A stretch of 64,000 nt of DNA, taken from the NCBI RefSeq assembly GCF_014596915.1, contig NZ_JACVWU010000001.1, positions 1 through 64,000 of the forward strand. Direction: 5' to 3'. Position numbers and translations under genes: made by a program. The stretch is from Streptomyces sp. TRM68416 (GTDB lineage Bacteria > Actinomycetota > Actinomycetes > Streptomycetales > Streptomycetaceae). Positions 37,148 through 48,100 of this stretch are shown in pieces; within the stretch, counting starts at the first letter, position 1, and each line of letters opens with the position of its first letter. The notes under the pieces are model-generated. The model had not been told where the DNA came from and made no database searches. It was given only the letters and a program-made list of their open reading frames with translations.

Positions 37148-39358
37148 TCACCCCGAGACGGGCTTCCGGTCGGGGTGGGCGGGGTCGAGGGTGAAGATGT
37201 CGCCCTCGGGGGTGGCGACCACCAGGGCACCCTGGTGGAGCAGCACCTGCGTCTGGGACCCGCCCGTCACCCGCTCGGCTCGCGGCAAGGTCTCCCAGAG
37301 CAGGGTCCCCCGGCGGGCGTCGAGAGCCGCCACGCGGCCGCCGGCACTCGACAGGTAGACGACTCGGGCGCGTGGATCGTACGTGGCGGTGCCCGGCTGC
37401 TCCAGGCTCGTCGCGGTCCGCCACAGCTGCTTGCCCGTGCGGACCGACACGGCGGTCACCTGGCCGGAGGAGGTCGCGCACCACAGCGTGCCGTCCGCCA
37501 GGGCCACCGGCTTCTCGCACTTCTGCGCCAGCTCCGTCGAGTCGGCCTCACCGCTGTCCGGATCGACCAGCCGTATCCGGGAGTACAGGCCGTCGTGGTC
37601 GTTCCTGTCGACGTCGAGGAAGAGCAGGCGGCCGTCGTCGGTCCCGACCAGGGTGTCGAGACGGGGCACTGTCAGGGACCGGGAGGAGCCGTCGGACCGG
37701 TCCAGCCGCAGGAGCCGCATGGTCGGGGTGGACGTCATGCCAGGGGCACACATGAGGCGGATGTCCCTGCCCACGTCCGCCGGCGTGCAGTAGTCGCCCA
37801 CCGGGAGCGGTGCCGTCCAGCGCGCGGCGCCGGTGCGCGGCGAGCGGGCGGTCACCGACCGGCCGCTCTCGTCCGGAGCGAGCACGGTGTCGCCGAAGAG
37901 GTGGGGGCGGACCTGGTCGGGTTTCACCACGCGGTGCCACAGCCGCTCCCCGGTCCGGGCGTCCAGGGCGGCGATCGTCCACGTCACCTTGTCGCCCCCC
38001 ACTTCGGTCCGGTGCTCCTGCTCGACCAGCATCAGACCGTCCGTGACGCCGAGGAGCGTGAAGTCGTACGCGCCCTGACCGGTGGCGGGTGGCAGCGCCT
38101 CGGCGCGCCAGAGAGTCCGTCCGGTGAGCGCGTCGATGCGTACCGGAAGGGTCGGGCCGCCCGTGCAGTAGACCGAACGCCCGTCCGCCGTGCACTGCGT
38201 GCTCTCGAAGCCGACGTAGTTGACGGCCTCTCCCTTCTTCACTCCCTGCTCCGCTGTCGCGTACACCGAGGTCTGCCACGGCTGCCAGCCGTCCGGCACG
38301 TCGGACCACCGGGAAACAGGCGCTGCCTTGCGGCCGGCGTCGTTCTCGCCGCCGGACTGCCCCGGGCCGCTGAGCAGATGGGCCGTCAGCCCGAGGGCCA
38401 GCGCGCCTATCACGCCGGTCGCGGCCCACAGGGGGCGCAGGCGGCGCCGGCGGGCGGGTGGTGGGGGCGGTGCCGGTGGTACGGGCCGGAGGGCAGGGGC
38501 CGGTACGGTCTCGTCGAGGGCCGCCACCGTCGGCAGGTCGTCCGCCGACGCCTCCGGCAGGGCCGTCGCGAGTTCCCGGGCCAGCTCTGCCAGGGCGGGA
38601 CGGTCCGCCGGGGCCTTGGCCAGGCAGCGCTCCACCATCGCGCGCAGCGGCTGCCGTACGCCGCCCAGGGCGGGTTCGGTGTGCACCACGCGGTAGGCGG
38701 TCAGGTAGGGGTTGTCCGCGTCGAACGGGCCCCGGCCGGTGAGCATGAACACCAGCAGCGAACCCAGCGAGAAGACATCGGAGGCCGGGCCCACCGAGCG
38801 GGCGTCGGTGAGCTGTTCCGGGGACATGAAGGGCGGGGTGCCGATCATCTGTCCGGTCTCGGTCAGCGCGTTGTTCTCCGCCGCGCGGGAGATGCCGAAG
38901 TCGATGACGCGGGGGCCGTCGTCGGCGATCAGGACGTTGGCCGGTTTCAGGTCACGGTGGACGACCCCCGCCCGGTGGATGTCCCGCAGGGCCTCCACCA
39001 GCCCCAGGGCCAGCCGCCGCGCCTCGTCCTCCGGCAGCGGACCGCGCTCGCGCACGCGTGCGGCGAGGGAGCTGCCGGGCACGTACTGGGTCGCCATCCA
39101 CGGCCGCCCCGCCTCCGGGTCGGCGTCCACCACAGAAGCCGTGAAGGCGCCGCTGACCTTGCGGACGGCTGCGATCTCCTGGCGGAAGCGGGTGCGGAAG
39201 ACGGGGTCCTCCGCGTACTGGGCGTGCACCACCTTGACGGCGACCTCGCGCCCGGAGCGGGATCTGCCCCGGTAGACGACGCCCATGCCGCCGGCTCCCA
39301 GCCGGTCCACCAGCCGGTACCCGCCGACCGACTTCGGATCGTCCTTGTGCAGCGGCAC
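37148..39358 (-). CDS. Ser/Thr protein kinase with extracytoplasmic PQQ-like beta-propeller
   Basis: A 736-residue transmembrane kinase. The kinase domain (about 12-265) has the glycine loop GAGGMGVVYRG at 21-31, the ATP lysine K42, the catalytic HRDLKPAN with D136, DFGIS with D153, and GTPPFMSPEQ. A Pro-rich linker (about 280-300) and one membrane span (about 312-330) follow. The outer part (about 345-736) shows repeated blades such as LDARTGERLWHRVV, VRTGKQLWRTA and LDARRGTLLWETL, a PQQ-like propeller that likely senses a ligand or the wall. The ATG start gives the usual short N-terminal lead. It converges with nadA, 21 bases apart. Substrates are unknown. Confidence 0.93.
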   Translation of the reverse strand: MPLHKDDPKSVGGYRLVDRLGAGGMGVVYRGRSRSGREVAVKVVHAQYAEDPVFRTRFRQEIAAVRKVSGAFTASVVDADPEAGRPWMATQYVPGSSLAARVRERGPLPEDEARRLALGLVEALRDIHRAGVVHRDLKPANVLIADDGPRVIDFGISRAAENNALTETGQMIGTPPFMSPEQLTDARSVGPASDVFSLGSLLVFMLTGRGPFDADNPYLTAYRVVHTEPALGGVRQPLRAMVERCLAKAPADRPALAELARELATALPEASADDLPTVAALDETVPAPALRPVPPAPPPPPARRRRLRPLWAATGVIGALALGLTAHLLSGPGQSGGENDAGRKAAPVSRWSDVPDGWQPWQTSVYATAEQGVKKGEAVNYVGFESTQCTADGRSVYCTGGPTLPVRIDALTGRTLWRAEALPPATGQGAYDFTLLGVTDGLMLVEQEHRTEVGGDKVTWTIAALDARTGERLWHRVVKPDQVRPHLFGDTVLAPDESGRSVTARSPRTGAARWTAPLPVGDYCTPADVGRDIRLMCAPGMTSTPTMRLLRLDRSDGSSRSLTVPRLDTLVGTDDGRLLFLDVDRNDHDGLYSRIRLVDPDSGEADSTELAQKCEKPVALADGTLWCATSSGQVTAVSVRTGKQLWRTATSLEQPGTATYDPRARVVYLSSAGGRVAALDARRGTLLWETLPRAERVTGGSQTQVLLHQGALVVATPEGDIFTLDPAHPDRKPVSG

Positions 39359-39400
39359 GCCCCGATCCCTCCCCCGTTACATCTGTCGAGGGCACAGGAT

Positions 39401-39441
39401 ACGGCCGGGTCCCGCACCCCGGAGGTGCGGGACCCGGCCGT
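39401..39441. terminator. terminator kept after the RND remnant
   Basis: ACGGCCGGGTCCCGCACC and GGTGCGGGACCCGGCCGT make a perfect 18-base stem with loop CCGGA. It lies just beyond the old stop codon (39454) of the deleted RND transporter gene and upstream of the kinase gene. Confidence 0.88.
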
Positions 39442-39453
39442 CGGTCCGGTGCG

Positions 39454-39907
39454 TCAGACGCCGGCCGGTTCCGGCTGCGCCGGTACCTCCGTCTGCACCT
39501 TCTTCCCCCGCACCGGCGATGACCTTCGGGTCCACATCGTCCGGAAGCTGGACGCGGGCCCGGTTGACGGCCTGCTGAGCGTCGGCGTCGAACTGCTGGG
39601 TGTTGTTGCCGTAGTCGAAGGACACCATGATCAGGGCGTTGCCCTCGCTGGCGGTGGAGGTGACTTGGGTGATGCCGTCGACGCCTTCGAGGCTGTCCTC
39701 GATGGGCTCGACGACCTGTTTCTCCACCACCACGTCCGGGGACGCGCCCTGGTACGGCGCCAGCACGGACACCACGGGCAGTTCGATGCACGGCAGCAGC
39801 TGCTGCTTGAGCTGGGGTATCGCGATCGCTCCGAAGGCGAGCGCGATGATCGACATGAGCCCGATCAGGGCCCGTTGCGCGAGGCTGAATCTGGACAGCC
39901 AGGACAT
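39454..39907 (-). pseudogene. remnant of an RND efflux permease gene (internal deletion)
   Basis: The first ~127 codons encode the N-terminus of a hydrophobe/amphiphile-type RND permease: a first membrane span SLAQRALIGLMSIIALAFG, the PQLKQQLLPCIELPVVSV periplasmic entry and QAVNRARVQLPDDVDPKVIA. Full members exceed 1000 residues. After VIAG the reading shifts: in the next frame the DNA reads KKVQTEVPAQPEPAGV and a stop at 39454, which looks like the hydrophilic C-terminal tail of such a transporter, directly before a strong terminator. So some 900 codons in the middle are missing. The original frame runs on to about 39377 with non-coding sequence. The product cannot function as a pump. Confidence 0.85.
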
Positions 39908-40033
39908 GGGATCAGGGTCTCTCTTCTGTTGAGCAGAGCGGCTTCTACACCCTGAGCCATCCGGAACCGCCGATACGTAGCTCGGGGGTCCCGTTCTTTA
40001 TCCCGCGCATACTCCGGCTACTCCGGCCGCAAT

Positions 40034-41257
40034 ATGCCCGGTAACCACTTGCTCCACCCTTGGACGGACGAAGGCGATCCGCAGTACGTCCTCCAGCGCT
40101 TCGGCGAACGGAAAACCTGTTGGCCGGCCGTCGGCGAGCTGCAAGGATGCGTTCGACTCCCAGCCGGAGGGCATTTGTTCGTTTTCGTGTGTGCCGGATG
40201 CGGCGCCGAGTTGACCATCCCGCTGTCCCAGGTCTCACTGCCGGTCCACGCCCGCCAGAGATACGGGAACGGGGCCCAGCTTCCCGTGCTCATGCAGTCG
40301 GGGACGTTCGCCGTGGACCCGGACCCCTGGGGAGGGCCGTGGCGCAGGTGGGACGAGATCGGTCCGGGCGAGGCGGAGGCGCGCGGCATCTACGCGCCGG
40401 TCCACGCCCTGTCCGACAGCACGCCGGGGGCGAGTGTCATCGCCCCCGGCGATATCCGTGGAACCCGGCTGGTGCCTGAGAAGCGCGGCGGTGCCTGTTG
40501 CGGCCTCGACGGAGCCGACGGGCCCAACATGGCCTGCGAGGCATGTGGCCTGCTCGTGGCGACCAGGGTCGACGACTGCTCGCTCTGGCAGGCAGTGCGG
40601 CTCAGCTCGGATGCCGTGCACCGCGTCCCCGTTGACGATGTGCACGCTGCTCCCCTCTCCTGGGCGGAGCTGGCAGCGAAAGGGGAGAAAACGGCCCCGT
40701 TCGAGCCGATCGCCACATGGGGAGGGCGCTTTGGGTCGAACCACTACTGGTCGTGGAGTCCGCAGTGGGAAGCGGCAGCCGGCCAGGCTCTCGCCCACCT
40801 GCTGGTTGCCTCCCAGGGACAGTCGGTGAAGGTGCCGGACGGCCTGACCGCGGACGTGTTCCAGCACGCGCTCGACACCCTGCTGCCCGCAGGCCCCCCG
40901 CTGCGGCGCGCCGTCCTGGCCGGACCGGGACGGCCCCCCTCCGACGCGGGTGTCGACATCCTCCTTGTACCGCTCCACCCCCAGACGGGTCAGACCTGGA
41001 CCCCGGCCGGCCCGACTGCGTCGGCATACCTGGTGCCCCTGCCGCTGGGGGTGTGGCTGTGGCTGGTCTCTCCCCAGCCGTACATGCCGGTTCCCGCGTC
41101 GGGCCGCATACCCCGGGACGTCCTCCGCGACGACCCGCTCCCGCCGTTGCCCAACTACACGTTCCGGGCCGACCGGGAAACGTTCCAGCACACCTTGGCC
41201 CGGCTACCAGCCGTGCGCGACTCGTGGCTGCGCACGATCCTCGAGAACCTCGCATAG
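40034..41257 (+). CDS. unknown protein with possible zinc-binding Cys motifs
   Basis: A 407-residue protein with no recognised family. Cys pairs occur at CAGCGAEL near residue 53 and in GACCGLDG and CEACGLLV near residues 150-170, which could bind zinc. Trp-rich segments such as DPWGGPWRRWDEIG and GSNHYWSWSPQWE are notable. There is no signal peptide; the C-terminal half has a hydrophobic stretch ASAYLVPLPLGVWLWLVSP that may be buried or membrane-touching. The ATG 40034 is the first start in a coding-like frame. It has no operon partner. Its codon use is like the core genome. I recall similar proteins in other Streptomyces, all without function. Confidence 0.75.
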   Translation: MPGNHLLHPWTDEGDPQYVLQRFGERKTCWPAVGELQGCVRLPAGGHLFVFVCAGCGAELTIPLSQVSLPVHARQRYGNGAQLPVLMQSGTFAVDPDPWGGPWRRWDEIGPGEAEARGIYAPVHALSDSTPGASVIAPGDIRGTRLVPEKRGGACCGLDGADGPNMACEACGLLVATRVDDCSLWQAVRLSSDAVHRVPVDDVHAAPLSWAELAAKGEKTAPFEPIATWGGRFGSNHYWSWSPQWEAAAGQALAHLLVASQGQSVKVPDGLTADVFQHALDTLLPAGPPLRRAVLAGPGRPPSDAGVDILLVPLHPQTGQTWTPAGPTASAYLVPLPLGVWLWLVSPQPYMPVPASGRIPRDVLRDDPLPPLPNYTFRADRETFQHTLARLPAVRDSWLRTILENLA

Positions 41258-41341
41258 GGCAGCTCGCCCGACCTCTTCTAGCCGTCCGACCATCGAACAG
41301 CGCCAGACGCCCGCGCCTCCCCCAGTGACCGACATCAGCTG

Positions 41342-41581
41342 ACCGGCCGGCCCGGGAGCCATCGAGCACATACGCAGCCCCTCGATGCCCTCGGCTTGTG
41401 GGGGGCTCCGGCGTCCGACTGCGTTGCCGTTGAGGTGGAAGGGCGGGAGGGCAGCGGGCGTTGGGGGCGCGACGCCATCGACACCCTGAGCACCGCCCTC
41501 GGCGGACCAGAGATCACCGAGAAAGCCGGCGCCGACAGCAACGAACCGCCTCCTTGCTCCGTCCCCGTCCCCGTCCACTGA
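41342..41581 (+). pseudogene. possible gene remnant ahead of the immunity gene's end
   Basis: A frame of about 79 codons ending at TGA 41579-41581 has coding-like third positions but no good start; a TTG at 41396 would give 61 residues. The product reads PLDALGLWGAPASDCVAVEV and later WGRDAIDTLSTALGGPEITE. It is not like either neighbour. It could be the tail of a gene lost at the border of the RHS island. The rest of the 429-base gap 41258-41686 holds only a terminator. Confidence 0.3.
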
Positions 41582-41614
41582 CGTTGCCGTCAATTACTGC
41601 CGTCAAACACCAGG

Positions 41615-41647
41615 GAAGCCCCGCCAGACTACGCCTGGCGGGGCTTC
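41615..41647. terminator. terminator of the RHS toxin-immunity operon
   Basis: GAAGCCCCGCCAG and CTGGCGGGGCTTC form a perfect 13-base stem with a 7-base loop, 40 bases beyond the immunity-gene stop. On the minus strand it is followed by CTGGTGTTTGACGG. Confidence 0.88.
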
Positions 41648-41686
41648 GATTCGCTAGCGGGAACATCGCCACTCCGCGTTGCTACC

Positions 41687-42193
41687 TCAGTGCGAAATTG
41701 ATGCCTGAAGCAGGCTGCACGCGGAGGACCAAGACGGCAAGGCGCCTTGAACCTTTTTCAAGTCCACGCTCAAATAGTCGGGTGGCACGTCGCCGATTCC
41801 TTCCACTTCGAGGACGTAAAACTCCGCCAGATCGCCCGCCACTGCAAGGTGCGCCTCCGGGAAGAATTCGAATCTCGCGCGAAGAGAATCGCCCAACCGG
41901 TCAGCAACACTGGATACTACCGTCAGTGCCGTGAGAGGAACCTGCTTCGTCGGTGACTTCCAGTCGAACGAGCGCAGACCCCGGATCACAAGCAGCGCAG
42001 AATTTCCCACTTCAAACTGCAAGGAGGTGCGCAGTTCGAAGAGAAGAGCCGCCGTAGAGGTCAAGTGACACACCCGAGAGTCGAGCAACTGCGCCTCTTG
42101 CAGCGCGTCCGCTTCTCGCAGGGGATCCACTTCAACCGAGCCGAGAAATTCCGGATATGGCCTGGCATGGACGAGATCATTTATCGAGATCAT
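41687..42193 (-). CDS. probable immunity protein for the RHS toxin
   Basis: A 168-residue acidic protein with no signal peptide, so it stays in the cytosol. It begins MISINDLVHARPYPEFLGSV and holds FELRTSLQFEVGNSALLVIR and ARFEFFPEAHLAVAGDLAEF, a mixed alpha/beta pattern. No known immunity family is recognised. It overlaps the RHS gene by 4 bases (ATGA) and is the only gene after it before a terminator, the classic place for a cognate immunity gene. G+C and codon use are clearly lower than in neighbours, with many A- or T-ending codons, which points to recent transfer or module exchange. Function is inferred from position. Confidence 0.7.
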   Translation of the reverse strand: MISINDLVHARPYPEFLGSVEVDPLREADALQEAQLLDSRVCHLTSTAALLFELRTSLQFEVGNSALLVIRGLRSFDWKSPTKQVPLTALTVVSSVADRLGDSLRARFEFFPEAHLAVAGDLAEFYVLEVEGIGDVPPDYLSVDLKKVQGALPSWSSACSLLQASISH

Positions 42194-45100
42194 GGGATCG
42201 GGATGTGATTGTAGGGGTCAGCCTTGCTGACCGTCTGTCCAGTTAGGGGATTGACTGACTGACCTGCTTTGTTCATGTACACCACATAACCGTTCGGGTA
42301 CTGATACTTGCCGGTGGTGACAGGGTCCATCACCCGAACTTGCACCACCCGAGGATCGAGGCCCTTAGTTCCGGCCGGAATGTCATAAGCCCAGCCCTTA
42401 CCCGTGGCAACCGGCGTGCCTGCAGCCCCCTTAGGAAGTGGCAGTACCTCTCCAGCAGGCCCAGTCACCGACCCGATGGAGCAGTTGCTGTTGTGAACCA
42501 GGACCGGAGTCTGCCCCGCCAGCACATAGTACGTGTGGAGGCCGTCAACGGTGAGGTTGTGGGTCTCCTGCTCTGCGTGGAACGAGCGGGTGGCTGTGAC
42601 CGTGACCTCGGTGCCCTCGTCCGTGCGGAGGGTCATGCCGGGCCGGAGGTCTCCGGCGTCGATCCAGGCTTTCCGGTTCGGAGACCAGAAGGGGTGGTGG
42701 TCGGTCGCTGTGATGGTGGCGGTGTCTTGCAGCGCCTTCACCGTGAGTTCGGTGAAGGCCTTGTCATCCTTGGTGATGATGGTGGCCAGAACAGCGTGTG
42801 CTTCGGTCTTTCCGGTCTCTGGATCGGTAGCAAGGACCTTGTCTCCTGGCTTGACGTCCTTGATGTCCTTGACCGTTCCATCTGCCAAGAGAACATCTTC
42901 CTCGGGCAGGAAGCTGTTCTTGCACGCCCTGGACAGTTTCGCCGCTTGGCCTGCGACGGCACGTGCGGATTTGAACGCGAGACCGCCGAGCAGGCCAATC
43001 CCGGCCTCTTTGGCCTGGTTAGTGAGAGCCTCGCTCGTCGACTCCTCATCGCCGTCCAGGGCATCTCTCACCGAGGCGCCGGCAGCACCGGATCCTGCCG
43101 CACAAGCGCCGCTGGCAAGAAGGCTCGCGCCGCCCGTTACGCCTACTGTGGCCACGGCTGTTCCTTCGCACAGGCTGAAGGTGACCCCAGTGACCACCAA
43201 AGCCGCGACGTTGGTCCAGAACCCGCTGTCATCGCTGCTTCCGGAGGCTCCGGGGCTCTCGATGCAGGTTCCGTACTTGATGGAGCAAACCTGGTCGCGG
43301 CCTGCGCTGTCGTCAGTGCTCTCTGCGCTGACCGTGGTGGGGGCAGGAGTCGTCGGGGTGCCGGGGCCGCATTCGTTCCAGCCTCCTTCGCAGTCAGCCT
43401 TTATCAGTCCGGTGGGGTCGGCGTAGTTGATGGGGTCGTTGTCGCTGTAGCTGTAGGCGGACAGGTTCTGCGGTTGATACGGGGTGGTGAGGGGGTCGGG
43501 GCTGAGGAAGCGTCCGAGGTGGGGGTCGTAGGCTCGGGCGCCGAGGAGGGAGAGGCCGGTGCTGGTGTCTTCGGTTTTGCCGAGGAAGCCGTTGTCGGTG
43601 CCAGTGGGCAGGGTGCCGTCGCGTTCGTCACCGAAGGGGGTGTAGCGGCGGCGGATTGTGGTGCCGGTGGTGGCGTCGACGGCAAGTTGGGTTGAGGCCT
43701 GGGTGTCGGCCATCAGGTAGGTGAGCTTGCCGTTGGTGTCGGTGGTGCCCTGCGTCGTGCGCATGGCGACGACCGAGCCGCCGCTGGTGTAGTAGCGGGT
43801 CGCGGTCACCTGGGTGCCGTCGGTGGTGCGCAGTTCCATGCCGCCGATGGACGCGACCGTCTCTTCGGGGGTGGTGCGGACCAGGAGGTTGCCGTCGGCG
43901 TCGTAGGTGTAGCGGGTCAGGCGGCTGCCGGTGGACTCGGTGGTGGTGACGGTGGAGAGCTGGCCGAGTTCGGTCCAGTCGTAGTCGGTGGTGGTGCCGG
44001 GGACGGCGCGGGTGTCCATCCGGCCGGAGTCGTCGTAGGTGAAGGTCTCCGTGCCGGTGGTGTTGCCGCCAGTGACGGTGTTGATCTTGCGGACGCCGTG
44101 CGGCCACTGGGCGTTGGCCGTGGTCCAGGTGCCCGCGTCGTCGTAGCCGGGGTAGAGGTAATCGCGCTTCGTGGCCTGGCCGGTGGCGTCGGTGTCGGTG
44201 ACCGACTGGAGGTTGCCGAGGCGGTCGTAGGTGTAGCCCGTCTGGTAGGGAGCCGGCCCGGTGAAGTCCGAGCCGCTGTTCGCGGTGCAGGCGCCGGCTT
44301 CGGCGCGGGTGTAGGCGCTGCTCAGGCGGGCCTGGTCGTCGTAGCGGAAGCACTGCGACTGGGCGGTCTGGCCGTCGGCCTGTTCACGTAGTTCAGTGAT
44401 CTTGCCGTCGTAGTCGTAGGTGTAGAGGTCCTCCTGCCTCTCACTGGTGAACCTGCCCACGGTGGTGTTGGTAGTGATGCTCTTCAGCCAGCGGGTGCCG
44501 TTGGCGTAGGAGTAGTCGTACGAACGCTGCGCGGCGACACCGCTCAACGGGCCGGTCGGGCCGCCGTAGGAGCGGTCAGTGAGCAGGCCGTAGGCGTCGT
44601 AGACCGTTGCGCGTACGTAGGTCTCCTGGTCGGAGGCCAGGCGGGTGGGCTGGCCGTAGCCGTTGTAGGAGGTGGTAACGGTCTCCGCGTCCAGGCCGCC
44701 GGCCTGCGGGTACGTCACGGAGGTGACGTGGTTCGCGGCGTCGTAGGTGACCGAGGAGGTGTAGTTGCCTGCAAGTCCGGTCACTGCGGCGGGGATGCTG
44801 ACGGTGGTGGTCAGCGGGCGGCCCCGCTCGTCGAACGCGCCGGTCTTGACCGTGTAGGCGTTGCCGTCCGCATCCCAGCTGGTCGCCGACGTGATCTGGC
44901 CCTTGCCGCCGGTCACCCCGAGGCCGTCCCAGGTCCAGGTGGCGAGCATGTCGGTGCCGCTGCTCACGGACGTCTTGCGGCCCAGGTTGTCGTAGGCGAA
45001 GGAAAGGACTGTCCTGCCGCCGTTGCTGGTGGTCTCGCTGATCTGGCCGTTGTCGTCGTAGGCCGTGGTGGAGATGCCCGCGTCCGGGTCCTCGGTCCTG

Positions 45101-48100
45101 ATGCGCTGTCCGGCCCAGTCGTAGGTGTACGTCGTGTCGTTGCCGCGCGCGTCGGTGATCTGCTCCAGCGCGCCACTGGCCGTGTACTCGTACCGGGTGG
45201 TGAAGGTGGCGCTGCCGTTGTGCTCCACGACCTTCGACGTCTGCCCGTACACGTCGGTGTACGTATCCACCGCGCCGGAGGCGGCGGGAGTGACGGTCGT
45301 GTAGTCGCCGTGGTAGGCGGTCCGGATCCGGCCGTACGGGGTGACCATGGCACTGGTGCCGTCACCGGCCATGATCCGGGACTCGGTGGTGCGTCCGGCC
45401 CAGTCCAGGACGAGGTCGGTGTAGGAGGGCAGGTCCTCGACCTTGGGGCTGACCGGTCCGCCCGAGCCGGCCGTTCCCTGGTTGCGGAAGACCGCGGAGG
45501 TGCCGGTGACGTTCCCGGCTGTGTCGTAGCGGGTGACGGCGACCTTCCGGTTGGGGACGTCGTCACCCGTGGAGGGGTCAGTGCTGTAGTTGGTCGGCGC
45601 CTGTGTCTCGCGTGCGCGGCCCAGGGCGTCGGTGTAGGCGTAGGTGGACAGGTAGGTGCTGCCGGACTGGAGGGTGTGGCTGGCCACGCGGGGGTAGCCG
45701 TCGACCGAGTCCGGGACGCCGCCGCTGTTGGTGGAGGTCGGGATGGTGTAGCTGAACTTCATCGACGGCGAGGTGCCGGTCTCGGTCGGCCTCCACACCT
45801 CGGTCGTCCGGCCCGCCGCGTCCAGGGTGATCCTGGTGACGTTTCCGTTGGCGTCCGTCGTCTTGTAGGGCACGCCCCAGAACCGGGACTTCCACACGGT
45901 GGTGCTCAACGCGCCGCGCAGATCAGCGAGGTCCTTGGACGGCTTGGGGGTTGTGGTGGTGACGCCGTCCAGCGGCCAGGTGTTCTCGGGGCTGTAGGTC
46001 GTGGTGGTGCGGTTGCGGTCGGCGTCCTCGGCCCAGCGCATCCGGCCCGCACCGTCGTAGCCGAACCGTGCCGTCTGATAGTCGTCGCCCGAGGTGTAGG
46101 TGCGGGTCTGGGTGGGGTTGCCGTCGACCGGGTTGTTGCTCGCCACGTCGGTGGCCCCGTCGAACAGCGTGACGGCGTAGCCGTCCTGGTTGTCCGCGGC
46201 ACGGTTGGAGCAGCCGGTGGCGTAGTGGCGGGTCTCGTCGACCAGGACCATCCACCGCTGGATGCCGGTGCTGCCGAGCGGGTCGGTGTTGTACGTGCGG
46301 CCGAAGGTGGTGCACCGGTTGTCGGCGACGCCCGCCTCGCCCTGGTCGTTGACGCGCAGGGGCAGGCCGTAGGTGGCCGACGTCGCGGTGCTGGCGTCGT
46401 ACTCGTTCTCGACCACGTGGGTGCGCCAGCCGGACGAGGTGCGGGTCTCGGTGGTGGTCTTCGACTCGCGTACGAAGCGGGCGTCGGGCAGGCCCACGTA
46501 CTGGGAGGTGTTGTGGGTCCAGTACGAGTGGAAGACCCGCTGCTGCGAGCTGCCGGTGTCGTCCCGCTTGGAGGTCTCGATGGTGCGGCCCTGCAGCCAC
46601 GGTGAGTCGGTGTACGAGGTGCCCGCGCCGTCCGACACCGTCACGGAACGCTTCTTGGACGGGTCGGACTTGGAGGTGCGGTCGCCGTCCAGGCCGCGGT
46701 AGAGCCAGTGGAAGGTGGAGTGCTTGACCGCGCCGCTGCCCGAGGTGACCTCGACCTTCTGGTAGCCGCGCCAGTCCGACCACGTTTCGTCCGCGTCGTC
46801 GGTGAGCGGGTCGTTGGTGAAGCGCCAGCCGGCGCCGCCCACGTAGTCGTAGGTGGTGGTCATCTCCGGGGCGCCGTCCTGGTTGGTGGTGACCGTCGGG
46901 TCGACGGTCACCTTCTTCACCAGGAACTTCTTGAACCAGCCGGTCTGCGCCTCGGTCTCACCCTCCGGGGTCCACTTCTGCCAGTAGCAGTCCTTGGTGT
47001 TCGACGACTGGCTGGGCAGCGCGTCGATGCTGCACGCGTTGGCCACCCCGTAGTCGACGGTCGTGGTCGCGCCCAGGTCGCCGTGGATGGTCTGGATGCG
47101 GCGGAAATTGAGCGCGGCCGGGCCGACCTGGTTGTCCAGGTCCACGCCGTTGAAGTTGATGACGGGCAGCACGATGTCCGTGCCGGTGCCGTAGGTCTTG
47201 CGCTGGACATAGTCCAGCCACAGCGTCTTGCCGATGGTGCCCTCGGGGTTGGGCAGGCCGTGCTTGGTCTGGTACTGCTGCACCAGGTCCCAGCCGTTCG
47301 CCGAGGTGTTCAGCACGAACGTCTTGATGTCCCACAGCATGTCCTTGCCGAAGAACGTGGGGTAGTACGTCTTGCCCGCGCAGTAGTAGTCCGACGACGT
47401 GCCGTCGCACATCAGGTCCACCGGCACATCCGGGTAGGACGAGGGGCTGGAGGAGATCGACGGGCAGGCGCCCGGCTCACTGCGCAGCGGGTCCTTGTCC
47501 GACATGCGCTCCACGCACCGGCCCACGTGGGACAGGTCCACCTTGCCGGTCGGCTTGGCGCCGGTGATCTGGGTGGGCCAGCCGTACTCGATCCGGCTCA
47601 GGTAGCCGCTCGCGGTGTACTTGCGGGCCTTGTCCGCATTCGCGACGGAGCGGTAGTAGTTGCTCTCCTTGTCGTAGAAGTAGACGGACTCGACCTCGTT
47701 GGCGTCCACCGTGCGGTCCAGGCTCCACCGCCAGGCCTGCGTGCACGGCTCGGGGAACTGCGCGTGGCACGGCTCCCCGGCGTCATTGCCGACCACCGGG
47801 ATGGTGAACACCGAGTCGGTCGCCGTACCCGTGCGCTCCGAGCGGCCCCAGCCGAAGTAGTAGCGCCGGCCGTCCTGGGACGAGATCACCCAGTACTCGT
47901 CGTCGGCGCCGTGCCCGCCCGTCAGGTGCTGCACCCGCCAGCCCGGGTCGTTCTGCACGTGGTAGGACCCGGTTCCGGTGTTGTCCTGCACCAGCGTCGA
48001 GGTCACGCCGTTGAGGTTGATGACGTAGAGCGCCCCGTTCGGCTCGTCGGCCGTGTTGGGCGACTCCCAGCACATGTCGCCGATCGTCTTCAGCCCGTCC

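Noticed and set aside
42483..42924. An intein inside the RHS gene
   Set aside because: The Hint domain lies directly before the toxin tip, with no C-terminal continuation of an interrupted domain and no homing endonuclease, so it is a pre-toxin Hint domain.
44728..46605. A 625-codon open frame on the plus strand
   Set aside because: It is antisense to the RHS repeats, and its Val/Gly-rich product mirrors the repeated YD codons.
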